A stretch of 64,000 nucleotides of DNA from Paenibacillus caseinilyticus (GCF_027533645.1 NZ_JAQAGY010000006.1:62001-126000), one strand, 5' to 3'; shown: positions 48,079 through 57,550, counted from the stretch's first letter. The notes: generated from the sequence alone by a model not told the origin. Program-made: numbers and translations.

Positions 48079-49182
48079 TCAGGGTACGGTATAGAGAGCC
48101 CCTGGCAGTTCGGCGATTCGCCGCATCATTAGTAAATTTATCAAAACTGAATGCAAATGTCCAAACGTAAATCCACTGGCCGCCATCAGCTCATCGAAAT
48201 TCATGGGACGATCAAGCAGCAAATCGAGGATCTGCTGTTCGTCTGCCCCCGGCTGCGGCTGTGCCCCTCCCGTACCGATAATGTATGCGGCTTGAGGTAA
48301 AGTTATCCGGTCCGTATATTCTTCGAGGATATCTTCCGGACCGGTCACGAGCTTCGCCCCTTGCTTCAATAAGGATAACGTCCCTTGACTCTTCGGCGAA
48401 GAGATCGGCCCCGGCACGGCGAACACATCTCTCGAAGCTTCGAGCGCTTGGTCCGCCGTAATGAGCGAGCCGCTGCGCAGGGCCGCTTCCACCACAACGA
48501 CACCCAGGCTCAGCCCGGCGATGATCCGGTTGCGCTGCGGGAACAACCCTGGATGAGATTTCGTGCCGACCGGGTATTCCGATAGGATGAGCCCGCTCGC
48601 GGCGATGCTGCCTGCCAAGGGCCTATTCTCCGGTGGATATACTTCGTCGATAGCGCAGCCGAGAACGGCAATCGTCCCCCCCGCCCCCTTCAGCGCGCCG
48701 ATATGAGCCGAAGCGTCGATGCCCCGCGCCAGCCCGCTGACGACGCAAAGGCCTGCTGCCGACATCGATTCGCTTAGCCGCTCGGCAGCCGTCCGGCCGT
48801 AGGCCGTCGGCGTCCGGGTGCCCACCATGGCGATGCAGGGACGCTTCAGCAGCGAGACGTCCCCTCGGGTATACAGCACCCAAGGCGCATCCGGCGCTTC
48901 GAGCAGCAGGTCCGGGTACTCCTCATCCCAGCGGGTAACGCAGCCGATCCCCTTCTCCCGGTAGGCTTCATTGCGCCTCGCTATCCCTTCCGTCGTGAGC
49001 TCGGCCAGCCCCTTCGCCAGGGCCGATGCTCTGGCCGGCGTCAGACCGGCTACTCTTAGGCGCCGCAGCTCCTCGAGGCTCCATTCGATGCCGCAGGGAA
49101 CCTGCTGAAAGACGACGTCTATCGTCTTGGAACCTACGCCCGGCATATGGTGCAGGGCGAGTAACATGTCGCGGTTGTTCAT
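48079..49182 (-). CDS. dprA: DNA-processing protein DprA (Smf)
   Basis: Loads RecA on incoming single-stranded DNA during transformation. The 367-residue protein has the N-terminal helix-hairpin part ([19 protein letters not shown]), the Rossmann core with [20 protein letters not shown] and [15 protein letters not shown], and a C-terminal winged-helix-like segment ([20 protein letters not shown]). AAAGGAGG lies upstream of the ATG. With comM nearby this suggests competence-related capacity. Confidence 0.96.
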   Translation of the reverse strand: MNNRDMLLALHHMPGVGSKTIDVVFQQVPCGIEWSLEELRRLRVAGLTPARASALAKGLAELTTEGIARRNEAYREKGIGCVTRWDEEYPDLLLEAPDAPWVLYTRGDVSLLKRPCIAMVGTRTPTAYGRTAAERLSESMSAAGLCVVSGLARGIDASAHIGALKGAGGTIAVLGCAIDEVYPPENRPLAGSIAASGLILSEYPVGTKSHPGLFPQRNRIIAGLSLGVVVVEAALRSGSLITADQALEASRDVFAVPGPISSPKSQGTLSLLKQGAKLVTGPEDILEEYTDRITLPQAAYIIGTGGAQPQPGADEQQILDLLLDRPMNFDELMAASGFTFGHLHSVLINLLMMRRIAELPGALYTVP

Positions 49183-49245
49183 CTAGTATATATCCTCCTT
49201 TAAGTAGAAACAACTTTCACCCCCCAGGACCGGTACGTACTAACA

Positions 49246-49290
49246 ACAAAAAGCCCCTCCAGCCGCGGTCATACGCGAAAGGAGGGGCTT
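49246..49290 (-). terminator. Terminator of sucCD
   Basis: AAGCCCCTCC (49260-49251 side) pairs with GGAGGGGCTT and is followed on the minus strand by TTTTTGTTGTT. It lies 46 bp past the sucD stop codon. Confidence 0.88.
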
Positions 49291-49335
49291 CTTGCCCACC
49301 GGAATTCCTATGGAATGAGGTGCATAATCCTCATC

Positions 49336-50268
49336 TTACTTCTTGGTGATGCACTTCTCGAGCAGGCCTTTTTCTTCGAGCACGCTGACCAGCGTGGAGC
49401 CCATCTCGGATGGTGTTGGAGCTACCTTGATGCCGCAGCGCTCCATCGTAGCTACCTTCTCCGCTGCCGTCCCTTTGCCGCCGGAGATGATGGCGCCTGC
49501 ATGGCCCATCCGCTTTCCTGGAGGCGCCGTCTGGCCGCCGATGAAGCCTACAACTGGCTTTGTCATGTTCGCTGCAATCCACTCGGCTGCTTCTTCCTCG
49601 GCAGAACCGCCGATTTCGCCGATCATGATCACCGCATAGGTGTCCGGATCTTCATTGAAGAGCTTCAGGATGTCGATGAACTCGGAACCCTTAACCGGGT
49701 CGCCGCCGATCCCTACAGCGGACGATTGTCCGATGTTGCGGGTCGTGAGCTGGTGAACCGCTTCGTACGTCAGTGTCCCGGAGCGGGATACGACGCCGAC
49801 ATGGCCCGGCGTATGGATGTAGCCCGGCATAATGCCGATCTTGCACTCGCCCGGCGTGATGACGCCTGGGCAGTTGGGGCCGATCAGGCGGGTTCTCTTG
49901 CCTTCCATATAACGGCTGACTTTCACCATGTCAAGCACAGGAATGCCTTCTGTGATGCAGATGACAAGGTCAAGTTCCGCGTCAACGGCTTCCATGATCG
50001 CATCGGCAGCGAATGCCGGCGGCACGTAGATGACGGATACGGTAGCGCCCGTAGCGTTCTTGGCTTCGACAACGGTATTGAATACCGGCAGGGAAGCCGT
50101 TTCGCCGTTTTCGAGCTCGATGTCGATTTTCGTTCCGCCCTTGCCCGGCGTAACGCCGCCGACCATTTGCGTACCGTAGTCCAAGCCGCCTTTTGTATGG
50201 AACATGCCCACGGAACCCGTGATGCCCTGTGTGATCACCTTTGTATTTTTACCAACCAAAATAGACAT
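49336..50268 (-). CDS. sucD: Succinyl-CoA synthetase alpha subunit
   Basis: TCA-cycle enzyme forming succinate plus NTP from succinyl-CoA. The 310-residue protein has a CoA-binding fold with [13 protein letters not shown] near residue 15, and the phospho-His in [20 protein letters not shown] near 250. It is 79 bp after sucC in the conserved pair. Confidence 0.97.
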   Translation of the reverse strand: MSILVGKNTKVITQGITGSVGMFHTKGGLDYGTQMVGGVTPGKGGTKIDIELENGETASLPVFNTVVEAKNATGATVSVIYVPPAFAADAIMEAVDAELDLVICITEGIPVLDMVKVSRYMEGKRTRLIGPNCPGVITPGECKIGIMPGYIHTPGHVGVVSRSGTLTYEAVHQLTTRNIGQSSAVGIGGDPVKGSEFIDILKLFNEDPDTYAVIMIGEIGGSAEEEAAEWIAANMTKPVVGFIGGQTAPPGKRMGHAGAIISGGKGTAAEKVATMERCGIKVAPTPSEMGSTLVSVLEEKGLLEKCITKK

Positions 50269-50347
50269 GTTGATTGTTCACATCCCCTGATTATTTTGAA
50301 GAGATCCTGCAAATTACGATTCAGAGCCTGGAGTCCCGGCTTCCGAA

Positions 50348-51508
50348 TTACTTCACGAGCGAGACGATCTTCTGTGCGCCGTCAGCCATGGAATCGGCTG
50401 CCACGATGTTGATGCCGGACTCTGCAAGGATCTTCTTGCCGAGCTCAACGTTCGTACCTTCCAGACGCACGACGAGCGGACGGTCGAGACCCACTTGCTT
50501 GGCCGCTTCCACAACGCCGTTCGCGATCACGTCGCACTTCATGATTCCGCCGAAGATGTTAATGAAGATCCCTTTGACCTTCGAATCGGACAGGATAATC
50601 TTGAATGCTTCGGTTACCTTCTCCGTCGTAGCACCGCCCCCTACGTCCAGGAAGTTGGCCGGGTCGCCGCCGTAGTACTTGATGATATCCATCGTAGCCA
50701 TGGCAAGGCCCGCACCGTTAACCATGCAGCCGATATTGCCATCGAGGGCGATATAGCTCAGATCGAATTTGGAAGCTTCGATTTCCTTCTCGTCTTCTTC
50801 TTCCAGGTCGCGAAGCTCCAGGATATCCTTGTGGCGGAACAGGGCGTTCGAATCGAAGTTCAACTTCGCATCCAGCGCCATGACGCTGCCGTCGCCTGTA
50901 ACAACCAGCGGGTTGATCTCAGCGATAGAGCAGTCTTTCTCTACGAATGCCGTGTACAAAGCGATCATAAACTTCACGGCTTTGTTCACGAGTTCGGTAG
51001 GGATATTGATGCTGTAAGCCAGTTTGCGGGCTTGGAATGCCTGCAGACCGATCGCAGGATCGATGACTTCTTTGAAGATTTTCTCCGGGGAATGCTCGGC
51101 CACTTCCTCAATCTCCGTGCCGCCCTCTTCGGACGCCATCATAACCACGCGGCCTGTGCCACGGTCAACAACAACGCCGATGTAGTATTCTTTTTTAATA
51201 TCACAGCCCTGCTCGATGAGCAAACGCTTAACTTCCTTACCTTCCGGGCCTGTTTGGTGGGTCACGAGGACTTTACCCAAAATTTCGCCGGCATATGTAC
51301 GCACTTCATCGAGGTTTTTGGCAACCTTCACGCCGCCCGCTTTACCGCGGCCGCCGGCATGAATCTGAGCCTTCACCACAACAACGGGAGTGCCGAGGGA
51401 CTTCGCCGCTTCTACCGCTTCATCCACCGAAAACGCCACTTTACCTTCCGGTACGGCAACCCCATACTGCTTGAGCACTGCTTTGCCTTGATACTCATGG
51501 ATATTCAT
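50348..51508 (-). CDS. sucC: Succinyl-CoA synthetase beta subunit
   Basis: ATP-grasp subunit that partners SucD. The 386-residue protein begins [20 protein letters not shown] and has [20 protein letters not shown] near residue 44, with [20 protein letters not shown] near 195 and the C-terminal [22 protein letters not shown] lies before the ATG. Confidence 0.98.
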   Translation of the reverse strand: MNIHEYQGKAVLKQYGVAVPEGKVAFSVDEAVEAAKSLGTPVVVVKAQIHAGGRGKAGGVKVAKNLDEVRTYAGEILGKVLVTHQTGPEGKEVKRLLIEQGCDIKKEYYIGVVVDRGTGRVVMMASEEGGTEIEEVAEHSPEKIFKEVIDPAIGLQAFQARKLAYSINIPTELVNKAVKFMIALYTAFVEKDCSIAEINPLVVTGDGSVMALDAKLNFDSNALFRHKDILELRDLEEEDEKEIEASKFDLSYIALDGNIGCMVNGAGLAMATMDIIKYYGGDPANFLDVGGGATTEKVTEAFKIILSDSKVKGIFINIFGGIMKCDVIANGVVEAAKQVGLDRPLVVRLEGTNVELGKKILAESGINIVAADSMADGAQKIVSLVK

Positions 51509-51738
51509 TTAGCAAAATCCTCCTATCGGTAATGACTTGCTCTATGGAATCGGTCCCTTTTCTGGTGAGGGGACCCGCCCATCTACAACAGTCCGCCTGC
51601 CAAAGTTTAGCTTGTCCGCAGACGCAAACCTTACTCATTGTACCACTTTTTTCTTGAGGTTTCCTTAATTTTTCTGTGAAGAATTCGATATATCTTTTTT
51701 ATTGCAAACAAAAAGAAAGCTTATTCCCCCTGGAACGA
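51509..51738 (-). promoter_or_regulatory. sucC upstream region with extended -10 promoter
   Basis: On the minus strand TGGTACAAT (51645-51637) is an extended -10 element; a -35 match is weak. The leader of about 120 nt can form a GGTCCC/GGGACC stem. I see no catabolite box by eye. The region holds no gene. Confidence 0.55.
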
Positions 51739-51776
51739 CAAAAAACAACCGCACATTATAACATAACATGCGGCTG
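51739..51776 (-). terminator. Terminator after the zinc-ribbon gene
   Basis: CAGCCGCATGTTAT pairs with ATAATGTGCGGTTG around a short loop and is followed on the minus strand by TTTTTTG. It lies 26 bp beyond the stop of the small zinc-ribbon gene, separating it from sucC. Confidence 0.85.
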
Positions 51777-51801
51777 TTCGGCGTCTTATGACAAATGCTC
51801 T

Positions 51802-52062
51802 TTACTGGAATGTCGGCGGGAAGGAAGCACCGGAGCGCGGTTCGCGTTCCGCCTGTTTGATGAACCTCAGCTCATTGGCACTGTAGCTGCAAACGAGACA
51901 CTGAATGGTCGGTTCCGCTTCCGGCAAGGACTCCTGGTCCCCCATCTCCATGAGCTCGCCGGTGACGGCATCTTTCATAAAACGCTGGGAGATACTGGAG
52001 ATCACGCTGAATTTGACCCGGTTTGACCGGCAGTTCGGGCAAAAATACGGTTTTTCCTGCAT
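51802..52062 (-). CDS. Small zinc-ribbon protein of unknown function
   Basis: The 86-residue protein has two Cys pairs, CPNC (residues 8-11) and CLVC (about 54-57), which should bind one zinc. Between them is a polar segment with MEMGDQESLPEAEPTIQ. I do not know its role; proteins of this size with this pattern are often nucleic-acid or protein adaptors. It is monocistronic, divergent from comM, with its own terminator. Confidence 0.78.
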   Translation of the reverse strand: MQEKPYFCPNCRSNRVKFSVISSISQRFMKDAVTGELMEMGDQESLPEAEPTIQCLVCSYSANELRFIKQAEREPRSGASFPPTFQ

Positions 52063-52215
52063 GATTATTCACCTCTGCCCTCATTGTCGCCATCCCCGCA
52101 CAGAATTAAACCGGACCGCGCTCAAAATATTCAGCAGCGGCCGGATTTTGGGGGATTGCGCCTGAAGGCCGAAGCGTATTACAATAGCGGATATAGAATC
52201 AGGCGGATAAGGAAG

Positions 52216-52255
52216 CACCTTGAGCCATGACCATTCATGGAAGAGGTGTTTTTTT
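52216..52255 (+). promoter_or_regulatory. Terminator-like hairpin containing the comM ribosome binding site
   Basis: CACCT (52216-52220) and CCATG (52225-52229) pair with CATGG (52236-52240) and AGGTG (52244-52248), followed by seven T (52249-52255). The comM start codon is at 52259, and the only Shine-Dalgarno candidate, AGAGGTG (52242-52248), lies in the 3' arm. Formation of the stem would both end transcription and hide the binding site. Confidence 0.72.
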
Positions 52256-52258
52256 GTT

Positions 52259-53851
52259 ATGTACGGTAAAGTGATCAGCGCATGTCTGCACGGAGTGGAA
52301 GGGAAGCTCGTCGAGGTGGAGGTCGATCTCAGCAATGGCCTGCCTCAGATGAACATCGTGGGCCTCCCCGACTCCGCGATCAAGGAATCGATGGAGCGGG
52401 TGAGGGCCGCCATCAAAAACTGCGGGTTCGTCTTCCCGCTGCAGCGCATTACCGTGAACCTGGCACCGGCGGACGTGCGCAAGGAAGGGGCTGCCTTTGA
52501 CCTTGCCATTGCGGCCGGGATTCTCATGACGAGCGGACAAATCCCTCCCGAGGTGTGCCAGGGCCGGCTCATTATCGGCGAGCTGGCGCTCGACGGCTTC
52601 GTCAGGGGCGTACCCGGGGTGCTCTCTATGATGATGAGCGCCGGGGAGCAGGGCATCCCGCGAGCCTTGGTGCCACTCGACAATGCGGAGGAAGCCGGAT
52701 GGATCGAAGGCTGCGATACCCGCTGTATTTCCCATTTGGCCGAGCTTCGTCCCTCTCCGGAAGGAGGCGGCGAAATGCGGGCGAGCCTCGGTCTTGCGGC
52801 AGAATTGCCGGCAGATGACGGGATTGCGGGAGGGGCAGACACGGGAAAAGCCCGCGCGCCCGAAGCAGGACACGCAGCAGAGGATTACGCGGATGTCTGC
52901 GGTCAGATGCATGTCAAGCGCGCCCTCATGATCTGTGCCGCCGGAATGCATAATATCCTGCTCATCGGGCCCCCCGGGACCGGCAAAACGATGCTCGCTA
53001 AGCGGCTGCCTTCGATCATGCCGGCGATGAGCGAAGGGGAATCGCTCGACGTGACGCGCATCTACAGCGCTTCCGGCAAATTCTCAGACCGCCGGCAGCT
53101 TATCCGCTCCCGCCCCTTTCGCATGCCGCATCATACGGTATCCTCGGCGGGGCTTGTCGGCGGCGGCGGGATCCCGAAGCCCGGCGAGGTCAGCCTCGCT
53201 CACTGGGGCGTACTGTTCCTCGACGAACTGCCGGAGTTCTCCCGCGTCGCCTTGGAGGTGCTGAGGCAGCCCATGGAGGACCGGCACGTCACCATCGGCC
53301 GGGCCAAAGCTGTGTACCGCTTCCCGGCCCACTTCCTGCTCGCCGCCTCCATGAATCCCTGTCCCTGCGGATACTGGGGAGCGGAGACGGAGCACCAAGG
53401 ATGCGTCTGTTCACCTCTGAAGGTCGCTCATTACCGGGCCAAAATTTCGGGCCCGCTGCTCGACCGCATCGATCTCCATATCGAGGTGCCCCGCATCGAC
53501 TATAAGCATCTCGACAGCGCCCTGCCCCAGCTCTCGTCCAGGGAGATGAGAGATCAGGTGGAAGCGGCCCACCGGATTCAGAAAGAACGCTACCGCGCTC
53601 ACGGCATCACTTTCAACAGCGAGCTTCAAGGCAAACTGCTGCGGGAGCACGTCCGGCTGGATGAAGCCTCCGCTACTCTGCTTCAGCGCTCGTTCGACCT
53701 GCTAGGGCTCAGCGTGCGGGCCCATGACCGGATCCTCAAGATCGCCCGTACGGTGGCTGATCTGGAGGGCTCTGCCCATGTGGCTGCCAGCCATCTGGCC
53801 GAAGCGCTGCAGTACCGCCAGCTAGACAAGAAGCTGGGACCGGCGGGATGA
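52259..53851 (+). CDS. comM: ComM/YifB-family Mg-chelatase-like AAA+ ATPase
   Basis: In Gram-negatives ComM is a helicase that promotes branch migration of incoming DNA in transformation; the role in Bacilli is less studied. The 530-residue protein starts MYGKVISACLHGVEGKLVEV, has the N-terminal ChlI-like domain (to about 180), Walker A IGPPGTGKTMLAKRLPSIMP near 230, VLFLDELPEFSRVALEVLRQ, and the Cys-rich loop NPCPCGYWG. It is the only plus-strand gene in the window. The start at 52259 fits the family; a TTG 13 codons earlier is unlikely. Confidence 0.95.
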   Translation: MYGKVISACLHGVEGKLVEVEVDLSNGLPQMNIVGLPDSAIKESMERVRAAIKNCGFVFPLQRITVNLAPADVRKEGAAFDLAIAAGILMTSGQIPPEVCQGRLIIGELALDGFVRGVPGVLSMMMSAGEQGIPRALVPLDNAEEAGWIEGCDTRCISHLAELRPSPEGGGEMRASLGLAAELPADDGIAGGADTGKARAPEAGHAAEDYADVCGQMHVKRALMICAAGMHNILLIGPPGTGKTMLAKRLPSIMPAMSEGESLDVTRIYSASGKFSDRRQLIRSRPFRMPHHTVSSAGLVGGGGIPKPGEVSLAHWGVLFLDELPEFSRVALEVLRQPMEDRHVTIGRAKAVYRFPAHFLLAASMNPCPCGYWGAETEHQGCVCSPLKVAHYRAKISGPLLDRIDLHIEVPRIDYKHLDSALPQLSSREMRDQVEAAHRIQKERYRAHGITFNSELQGKLLREHVRLDEASATLLQRSFDLLGLSVRAHDRILKIARTVADLEGSAHVAASHLAEALQYRQLDKKLGPAG

Positions 53852-53914
53852 AATTCAGGCAGCGGGGAGAGGCAGATCTGCGGGAGCATCCCGGGAGTTC
53901 AGTATTCAAATGCC

Positions 53915-53954
53915 AAAAAGCCGCAGCCTCTTTCATCGTCAGAAAGCGCTGCGG
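53915..53954 (-). terminator. Terminator overlapping the yraN stop codon
   Basis: CCGCAG (53954-53949) pairs with CTGCGG (53926-53921), with CTTTC/GAAAG inside, followed on the minus strand by CTTTTTGG. It ends the rnhB-to-yraN unit and faces the end of comM, so it may serve as a terminator for both strands. Confidence 0.75.
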
Positions 53955-54322
53955 ATATGATCCAGGTGAAGTATGGTTCCATCGCCTTCGGCTTCGGCCG
54001 ACACGACATCAAAGCGGACTTGGCGGTCCATCAGGCGCTGCTGCATCAGATACACCTGCGAGGTCGCCATCACCTGCCGCTGCTTGCGGGCATCGATCGA
54101 TTCGGCGGCCGTACCGAACGTGCGGGCGCTAGTGCGCGTCCGCACCTCGACGAAGACAACCAGCTCGCCGTCCAGGAAGATCAGGTCGATTTCGCCCGAA
54201 CGGCAGCGCCAGTTGCGTGCCAGAAGCCTCATGCCCAGTCCCTGCAAATACCGCTCTGCGGCAGCTTCCCCTGCGGTTCCCAGCTGTCTGCGGTTCATAC
54301 GGTTAAGGTTGTCCCTCGTCAT
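53939..54322 (-). CDS. yraN: UPF0102 (YraN) family nuclease-like protein
   Basis: The 127-residue protein has a restriction-endonuclease-like core: GTAGEAAAERYLQGLG near residues 15-30, GEIDLIFLDGELVVFVEVRT with the Asp and Glu of the PD-(D/E)xK fold, and RKQRQVMATSQVYL. The cellular role of YraN is unclear. The start is 54322, where the ATG overlaps the stop of the upstream gene (ATGA); an in-frame Met six codons upstream is less well supported. Confidence 0.9.
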   Translation of the reverse strand: MTRDNLNRMNRRQLGTAGEAAAERYLQGLGMRLLARNWRCRSGEIDLIFLDGELVVFVEVRTRTSARTFGTAAESIDARKQRQVMATSQVYLMQQRLMDRQVRFDVVSAEAEGDGTILHLDHIRSAF

Positions 54323-54618
54323 GTATTCCCCTTCTTCCATTCCTTGGCCCGGCGGTCGGAGCGGTACACGAAGGAGAGCACTTCCGCCACAAGCTGATAC
54401 AGCTCGGAGGGAATCTCCTGATCGATGTCCAGCTTCGACAGCACTTCTACCAGCGAGGGATCCTCTTGGATCATCACGCCGCTTTCCTTGGCCTTCTCCA
54501 CAATGGCTTCGGCCACCCGCCCTTTTCCTTTGGCGATGACCTTCGGGGCTCCGCCCGCTTCCTTATCATACTTGAGGGCAACGGCTCGCTGCATCGACGG
54601 CTGCTGCTTTTCTTTCAT
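54319..54618 (-). CDS. FlhB C-terminal-domain-like protein (YlqH/FlhX type)
   Basis: The 99-residue protein matches the part of FlhB downstream of the autocleavage site: ALKYDKEAGGAPKVIAKGKG aligns with AIQYDSSKMGAPTVVAKG of the FlhB at 23046-24140, and VEKAKESGVMI aligns with REKAKEHGVMI. It has no membrane part and no NPTH motif. B. subtilis has the same arrangement in YlqH. It overlaps both neighbours by 4 bp (ATGA), so the trio is coupled. It may compete with or substitute for cleaved FlhB (inference). Confidence 0.9.
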   Translation of the reverse strand: MKEKQQPSMQRAVALKYDKEAGGAPKVIAKGKGRVAEAIVEKAKESGVMIQEDPSLVEVLSKLDIDQEIPSELYQLVAEVLSFVYRSDRRAKEWKKGNT

Positions 54619-56792
54619 AATCGGATATCCACCCCTTTATAAGGCTTCCGGTTGTACAAGGAGGCTCTTTGATCGGCTGTCGCGGCATTCGGAGAGGCTG
54701 CAGCAGAAGTATCGCTCCCTGGAGATCCCAGGCTTGTCTTTTCAGGGTAAGGACTGCATTTCATGGAAATGAACTGATATCCGATCGCTTCCATTCCCTT
54801 GGCGATTTCGTCTTTGAAGGAATCGAGCAGCGTCTGGGTGAACGGTTCGTCGTTCAGGACATGAAGGCTCACGATCCGGTTGACCACCTGAACATCCACC
54901 ATCGTATCCCCGAGCGATTTCATCTGAAGATCGAACACCAGCCGGCAGTTCTCCTCATCGAGCTTGCCGTTCTTTCCCTTGCGCGATTGGATATGCACGG
55001 CGGCCGTCTGATCTCCGTTCGGGTGAAGAAGCGGGACGAACAGCGTGATGTGCGAAAACATCGCCGTACGGTCCTGGCTCAGCATCAGCTGCTGTCCGGT
55101 GATCTGCTGTACCGCCTGCTGGGCAGCCTCCTTCACCACGGCCGGCACCTCATCAGACTGCGAGAGCTGCATCAGCACGCTCTTCAGCGAGTCCCCCGTC
55201 TTGGGCGCATCTCCGGCAGCCCCTGCCGCCGGCAGCGGCGGGTCGAGCAGCTTCGCCGCCTGCTGCTCATGTTCTACGCCCAGCGCCTTCATCAGCCGCT
55301 GAAGCATCGGGCCGCCGTCATGATCGGCGTGCTCCTGCGGAGACACCATGGCATCCGCGGCTGCCATGGCAGCCGGCTGCTCCGTCTGGGGTGACGCCGG
55401 CGTACTCGTGTCAGCTGCCGCTGCACCCGGCTGTGCTGCCTGCGTCCCTGCACTCGCGCCTACCGACGCTGTACTCGCCCCCGGCTGTGCTGCCTGCGCC
55501 CCCGCATCCGCTCCCGGCTGCGCTGCCTGTGCACCCGCAGTCGCTGCTGCGCCCGTGCCTGCCATCGCTCCGGTCTGCGTCCCTGCACTCGGCGCGATTC
55601 CGCCCGCGACTGACACCGCCCCCGCCTGCGTCCCGGCACCCGGCCCTGTTGCTCCCGCCTGCGCACTCGCATTCGTTGCCGCACCCGCGCCTGCTACCGC
55701 CGCTGCACTCGCCCCCGGCTTCGCCACCTGCGCACTCGCATTCGCTGCCGCACCCGCGCCTGCCGTTGCACCAGTTCCCGCCTGCGCACTCGCATTCGCC
55801 GCCGCACCCGTCTGTGCATTCGCTCCCACAGCAGCCGCTTGCGTCCCCGCACCTGCTCCCGCTTGCGTCCCTACACCCGCCTGCGTCCCAGCTCCCGCCT
55901 GCCTCCCCTCACCTCTTGCCTGCGCCCCTGCACTCGGCGCCGTTCCGCTCGCCTGCTCGCTCGCATTCCCTGCCGCGCCTGCTCCGGCGGCGTTTGTTCC
56001 CGCCTGCGTCCGTGTACCCGCTTGCGGCCCCGCGCCTGCTTCCGCTTGCGTTCCCGCCTGTGCTCCTACACCCGGCTGCGCCGTCTGAGTTCGCGCTCCC
56101 TCAGCCGCTCCGCTCAGTACCAGCCCTGCGGCGCGCACCTGATTCAGCAGGGCTTTGACATTGTCGAGCAGCGCCCTGCTTTGCGGCGACAAGTTCGTGT
56201 TCCCGCCGAGTTCGCTTTCCACAAGCTTCGCCAAGCCGTCCACCATTTCATGAAAAGGCTGGCCCTGCACAGCCTGCCGAATCGAATTCACCGTATCCGG
56301 CGTAAGCGGCAGCCCTTTCTGGAAGGCGATCACCGCCGATGGCAGCACATCTTTCACCGCCGTTCCCGGAGCCATCGACTTCATGAGATCGGCGAACTGC
56401 TGCACGTTCTCTTTGCTGAGCGACACGCCCGCCTGATGCATCCCCTGGACGAGCTGCCGGTTGGCCGGTGTATCCTCGAGCCCTACCGTCTTGAGCACTT
56501 CCCCAAGCGAGCCATCGGCAATCTGAACATTCGAAGTCTGCATCGGCTTCAACACAATCTGCCCCCCGCTCGATTCCGGCTGTACCTGCAGCATCGTCAC
56601 TTCGCCCTGCTTCAGCGGGGTCTCAAGCTGGGCCCGGACCTGGACGCCTCCGATATTGAGAACCGCTTCATGGTCAGATACCAGCTGGGTCACCATTCCC
56701 TTGACCACTTGCCCTACCTTGAGCTCCAGGGACTTCGGTTCGGACACCTGCGCTTCGCCGATCAGGCCTCGGATCATTCCGCCAATATTCAT
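54615..56792 (-). CDS. YlqG-like protein with FliK-type C-terminus and low-complexity insert
   Basis: The 725-residue protein starts MNIGGMIRGLIGEAQVSEPK (AGGTGG before the ATG at 56792), with an N-terminal beta-rich domain (GQVVKGMVTQLVSDHEAVLN), a region around 90-230, a long Ala/Gly/Gln/Thr-rich tract (about residues 235-470) and a conserved C-terminal domain with PLLHPNGDQTAAVHIQSRKG and DVQVVNRIVSLHVLNDEPF. That C-terminus resembles FliK-type switch domains, and its gene neighbour is the FlhB-like protein. The function is unknown; B. subtilis YlqG is likewise uncharacterised. Longer open frame from 56924 reads into upstream sequence and is not favoured. Confidence 0.82.
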   Translation of the reverse strand: MNIGGMIRGLIGEAQVSEPKSLELKVGQVVKGMVTQLVSDHEAVLNIGGVQVRAQLETPLKQGEVTMLQVQPESSGGQIVLKPMQTSNVQIADGSLGEVLKTVGLEDTPANRQLVQGMHQAGVSLSKENVQQFADLMKSMAPGTAVKDVLPSAVIAFQKGLPLTPDTVNSIRQAVQGQPFHEMVDGLAKLVESELGGNTNLSPQSRALLDNVKALLNQVRAAGLVLSGAAEGARTQTAQPGVGAQAGTQAEAGAGPQAGTRTQAGTNAAGAGAAGNASEQASGTAPSAGAQARGEGRQAGAGTQAGVGTQAGAGAGTQAAAVGANAQTGAAANASAQAGTGATAGAGAAANASAQVAKPGASAAAVAGAGAATNASAQAGATGPGAGTQAGAVSVAGGIAPSAGTQTGAMAGTGAAATAGAQAAQPGADAGAQAAQPGASTASVGASAGTQAAQPGAAAADTSTPASPQTEQPAAMAAADAMVSPQEHADHDGGPMLQRLMKALGVEHEQQAAKLLDPPLPAAGAAGDAPKTGDSLKSVLMQLSQSDEVPAVVKEAAQQAVQQITGQQLMLSQDRTAMFSHITLFVPLLHPNGDQTAAVHIQSRKGKNGKLDEENCRLVFDLQMKSLGDTMVDVQVVNRIVSLHVLNDEPFTQTLLDSFKDEIAKGMEAIGYQFISMKCSPYPEKTSLGSPGSDTSAAASPNAATADQRASLYNRKPYKGVDIRL
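55380..56090 (-). repeat. Ala/Gly/Gln/Thr low-complexity coding tract
   Basis: Inside the YlqG-like gene the translation repeats short units such as AGTQAGAG, GASAGTQAAQPGA and ANASAQAG. Third positions are strongly G/C, so several other frames stay open across it on both strands. The pattern suggests expansion by slippage or unequal crossover of short G/C-rich units. Confidence 0.85.
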
Positions 56793-56920
56793 AGCCACCT
56801 GCCCCTTTCCTCCGTTTCCGATACAAATAGAAGGAAAGCCGGCGGGGATCGTCTCCCTGCCGGCTTCCATTCCGGTACTTCTATTATCGGCAAACTTCAC
56901 CGGTTTTTTCAGTACTTTCT

Positions 56921-57550
56921 TCAAAACAGAACAGCCTGCTCCACTTTCTCATCTTCCTGCCCTGCAAGCAGCTTTCGGAGAAACAAACTGCGGTGCTTCT
57001 CCGTCGCGCCAAGCTCCAGGATCCGCTCCCGGTGAAACTTCGTGGCATACCCTTTATGCTCTGCCAGGCCGTAACCCGGATATTCTTCATCCCACTTCGC
57101 GCACATCCGGTCGCGCGTGACCTTGGCGATGATCGAAGCCGCCGCGATCGATTGGGACACGGCATCTCCGTGGATTAACGACAGTTGTTCGAGAGGCATA
57201 TCCACCTTCTCCGCATCCACCAGCAAATAATCCGGCGCGACCTGAAGGCTCTCTACCGCTAGTTTCATGGCCAGCCGGGCCGCCTGCTTGATGTTGATCC
57301 GCTCAATCGTCGCCACATCTACAATCCCGACACCGACGGCTACCGCTTCCTGCCGGATCACATCATACAATGCGTCCCTCTTTTTGGCGCTGAGCTTCTT
57401 GGAGTCGTTGACTTCCTCGAGTACAAGACCCTGAGGCAGAATCACGGCAGCAGCGACCACATCGCCGAACAGGCAGCCCCGCCCCACTTCGTCCACTCCT
57501 GCAATATGCCGCTTGCCGAGCGACCATACCGATTGTTCGTGTTCCAGCAC
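56921..57550 (-). CDS. rnhB: Ribonuclease HII
   Basis: Removes ribonucleotides from DNA-RNA hybrids. The 209-residue protein has the catalytic motif IAGVDEVGRGCLFGDVVAAA near residues 17-36, with ASIIAKVTRDRMCAKWDEEY and GYGLAEHKGYATKFH later. It sits next to the YlqG-like gene as in B. subtilis. Confidence 0.96.
   Translation of the reverse strand: MLEHEQSVWSLGKRHIAGVDEVGRGCLFGDVVAAAVILPQGLVLEEVNDSKKLSAKKRDALYDVIRQEAVAVGVGIVDVATIERINIKQAARLAMKLAVESLQVAPDYLLVDAEKVDMPLEQLSLIHGDAVSQSIAAASIIAKVTRDRMCAKWDEEYPGYGLAEHKGYATKFHRERILELGATEKHRSLFLRKLLAGQEDEKVEQAVLF

Noticed and set aside
55348..56158. Plus-strand open frames over the YlqG repeat tract
   Set aside because: They arise from the repetitive G/C-rich composition; translations are monotonous Ala/Pro/Cys or Ser/Pro/His strings.
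56793..56924. N-terminal extension of the YlqG-like protein to 56924
   Set aside because: The extension overlaps the end of rnhB and lacks similarity; ATG at 56792 has a ribosome binding site and the expected N-terminus.
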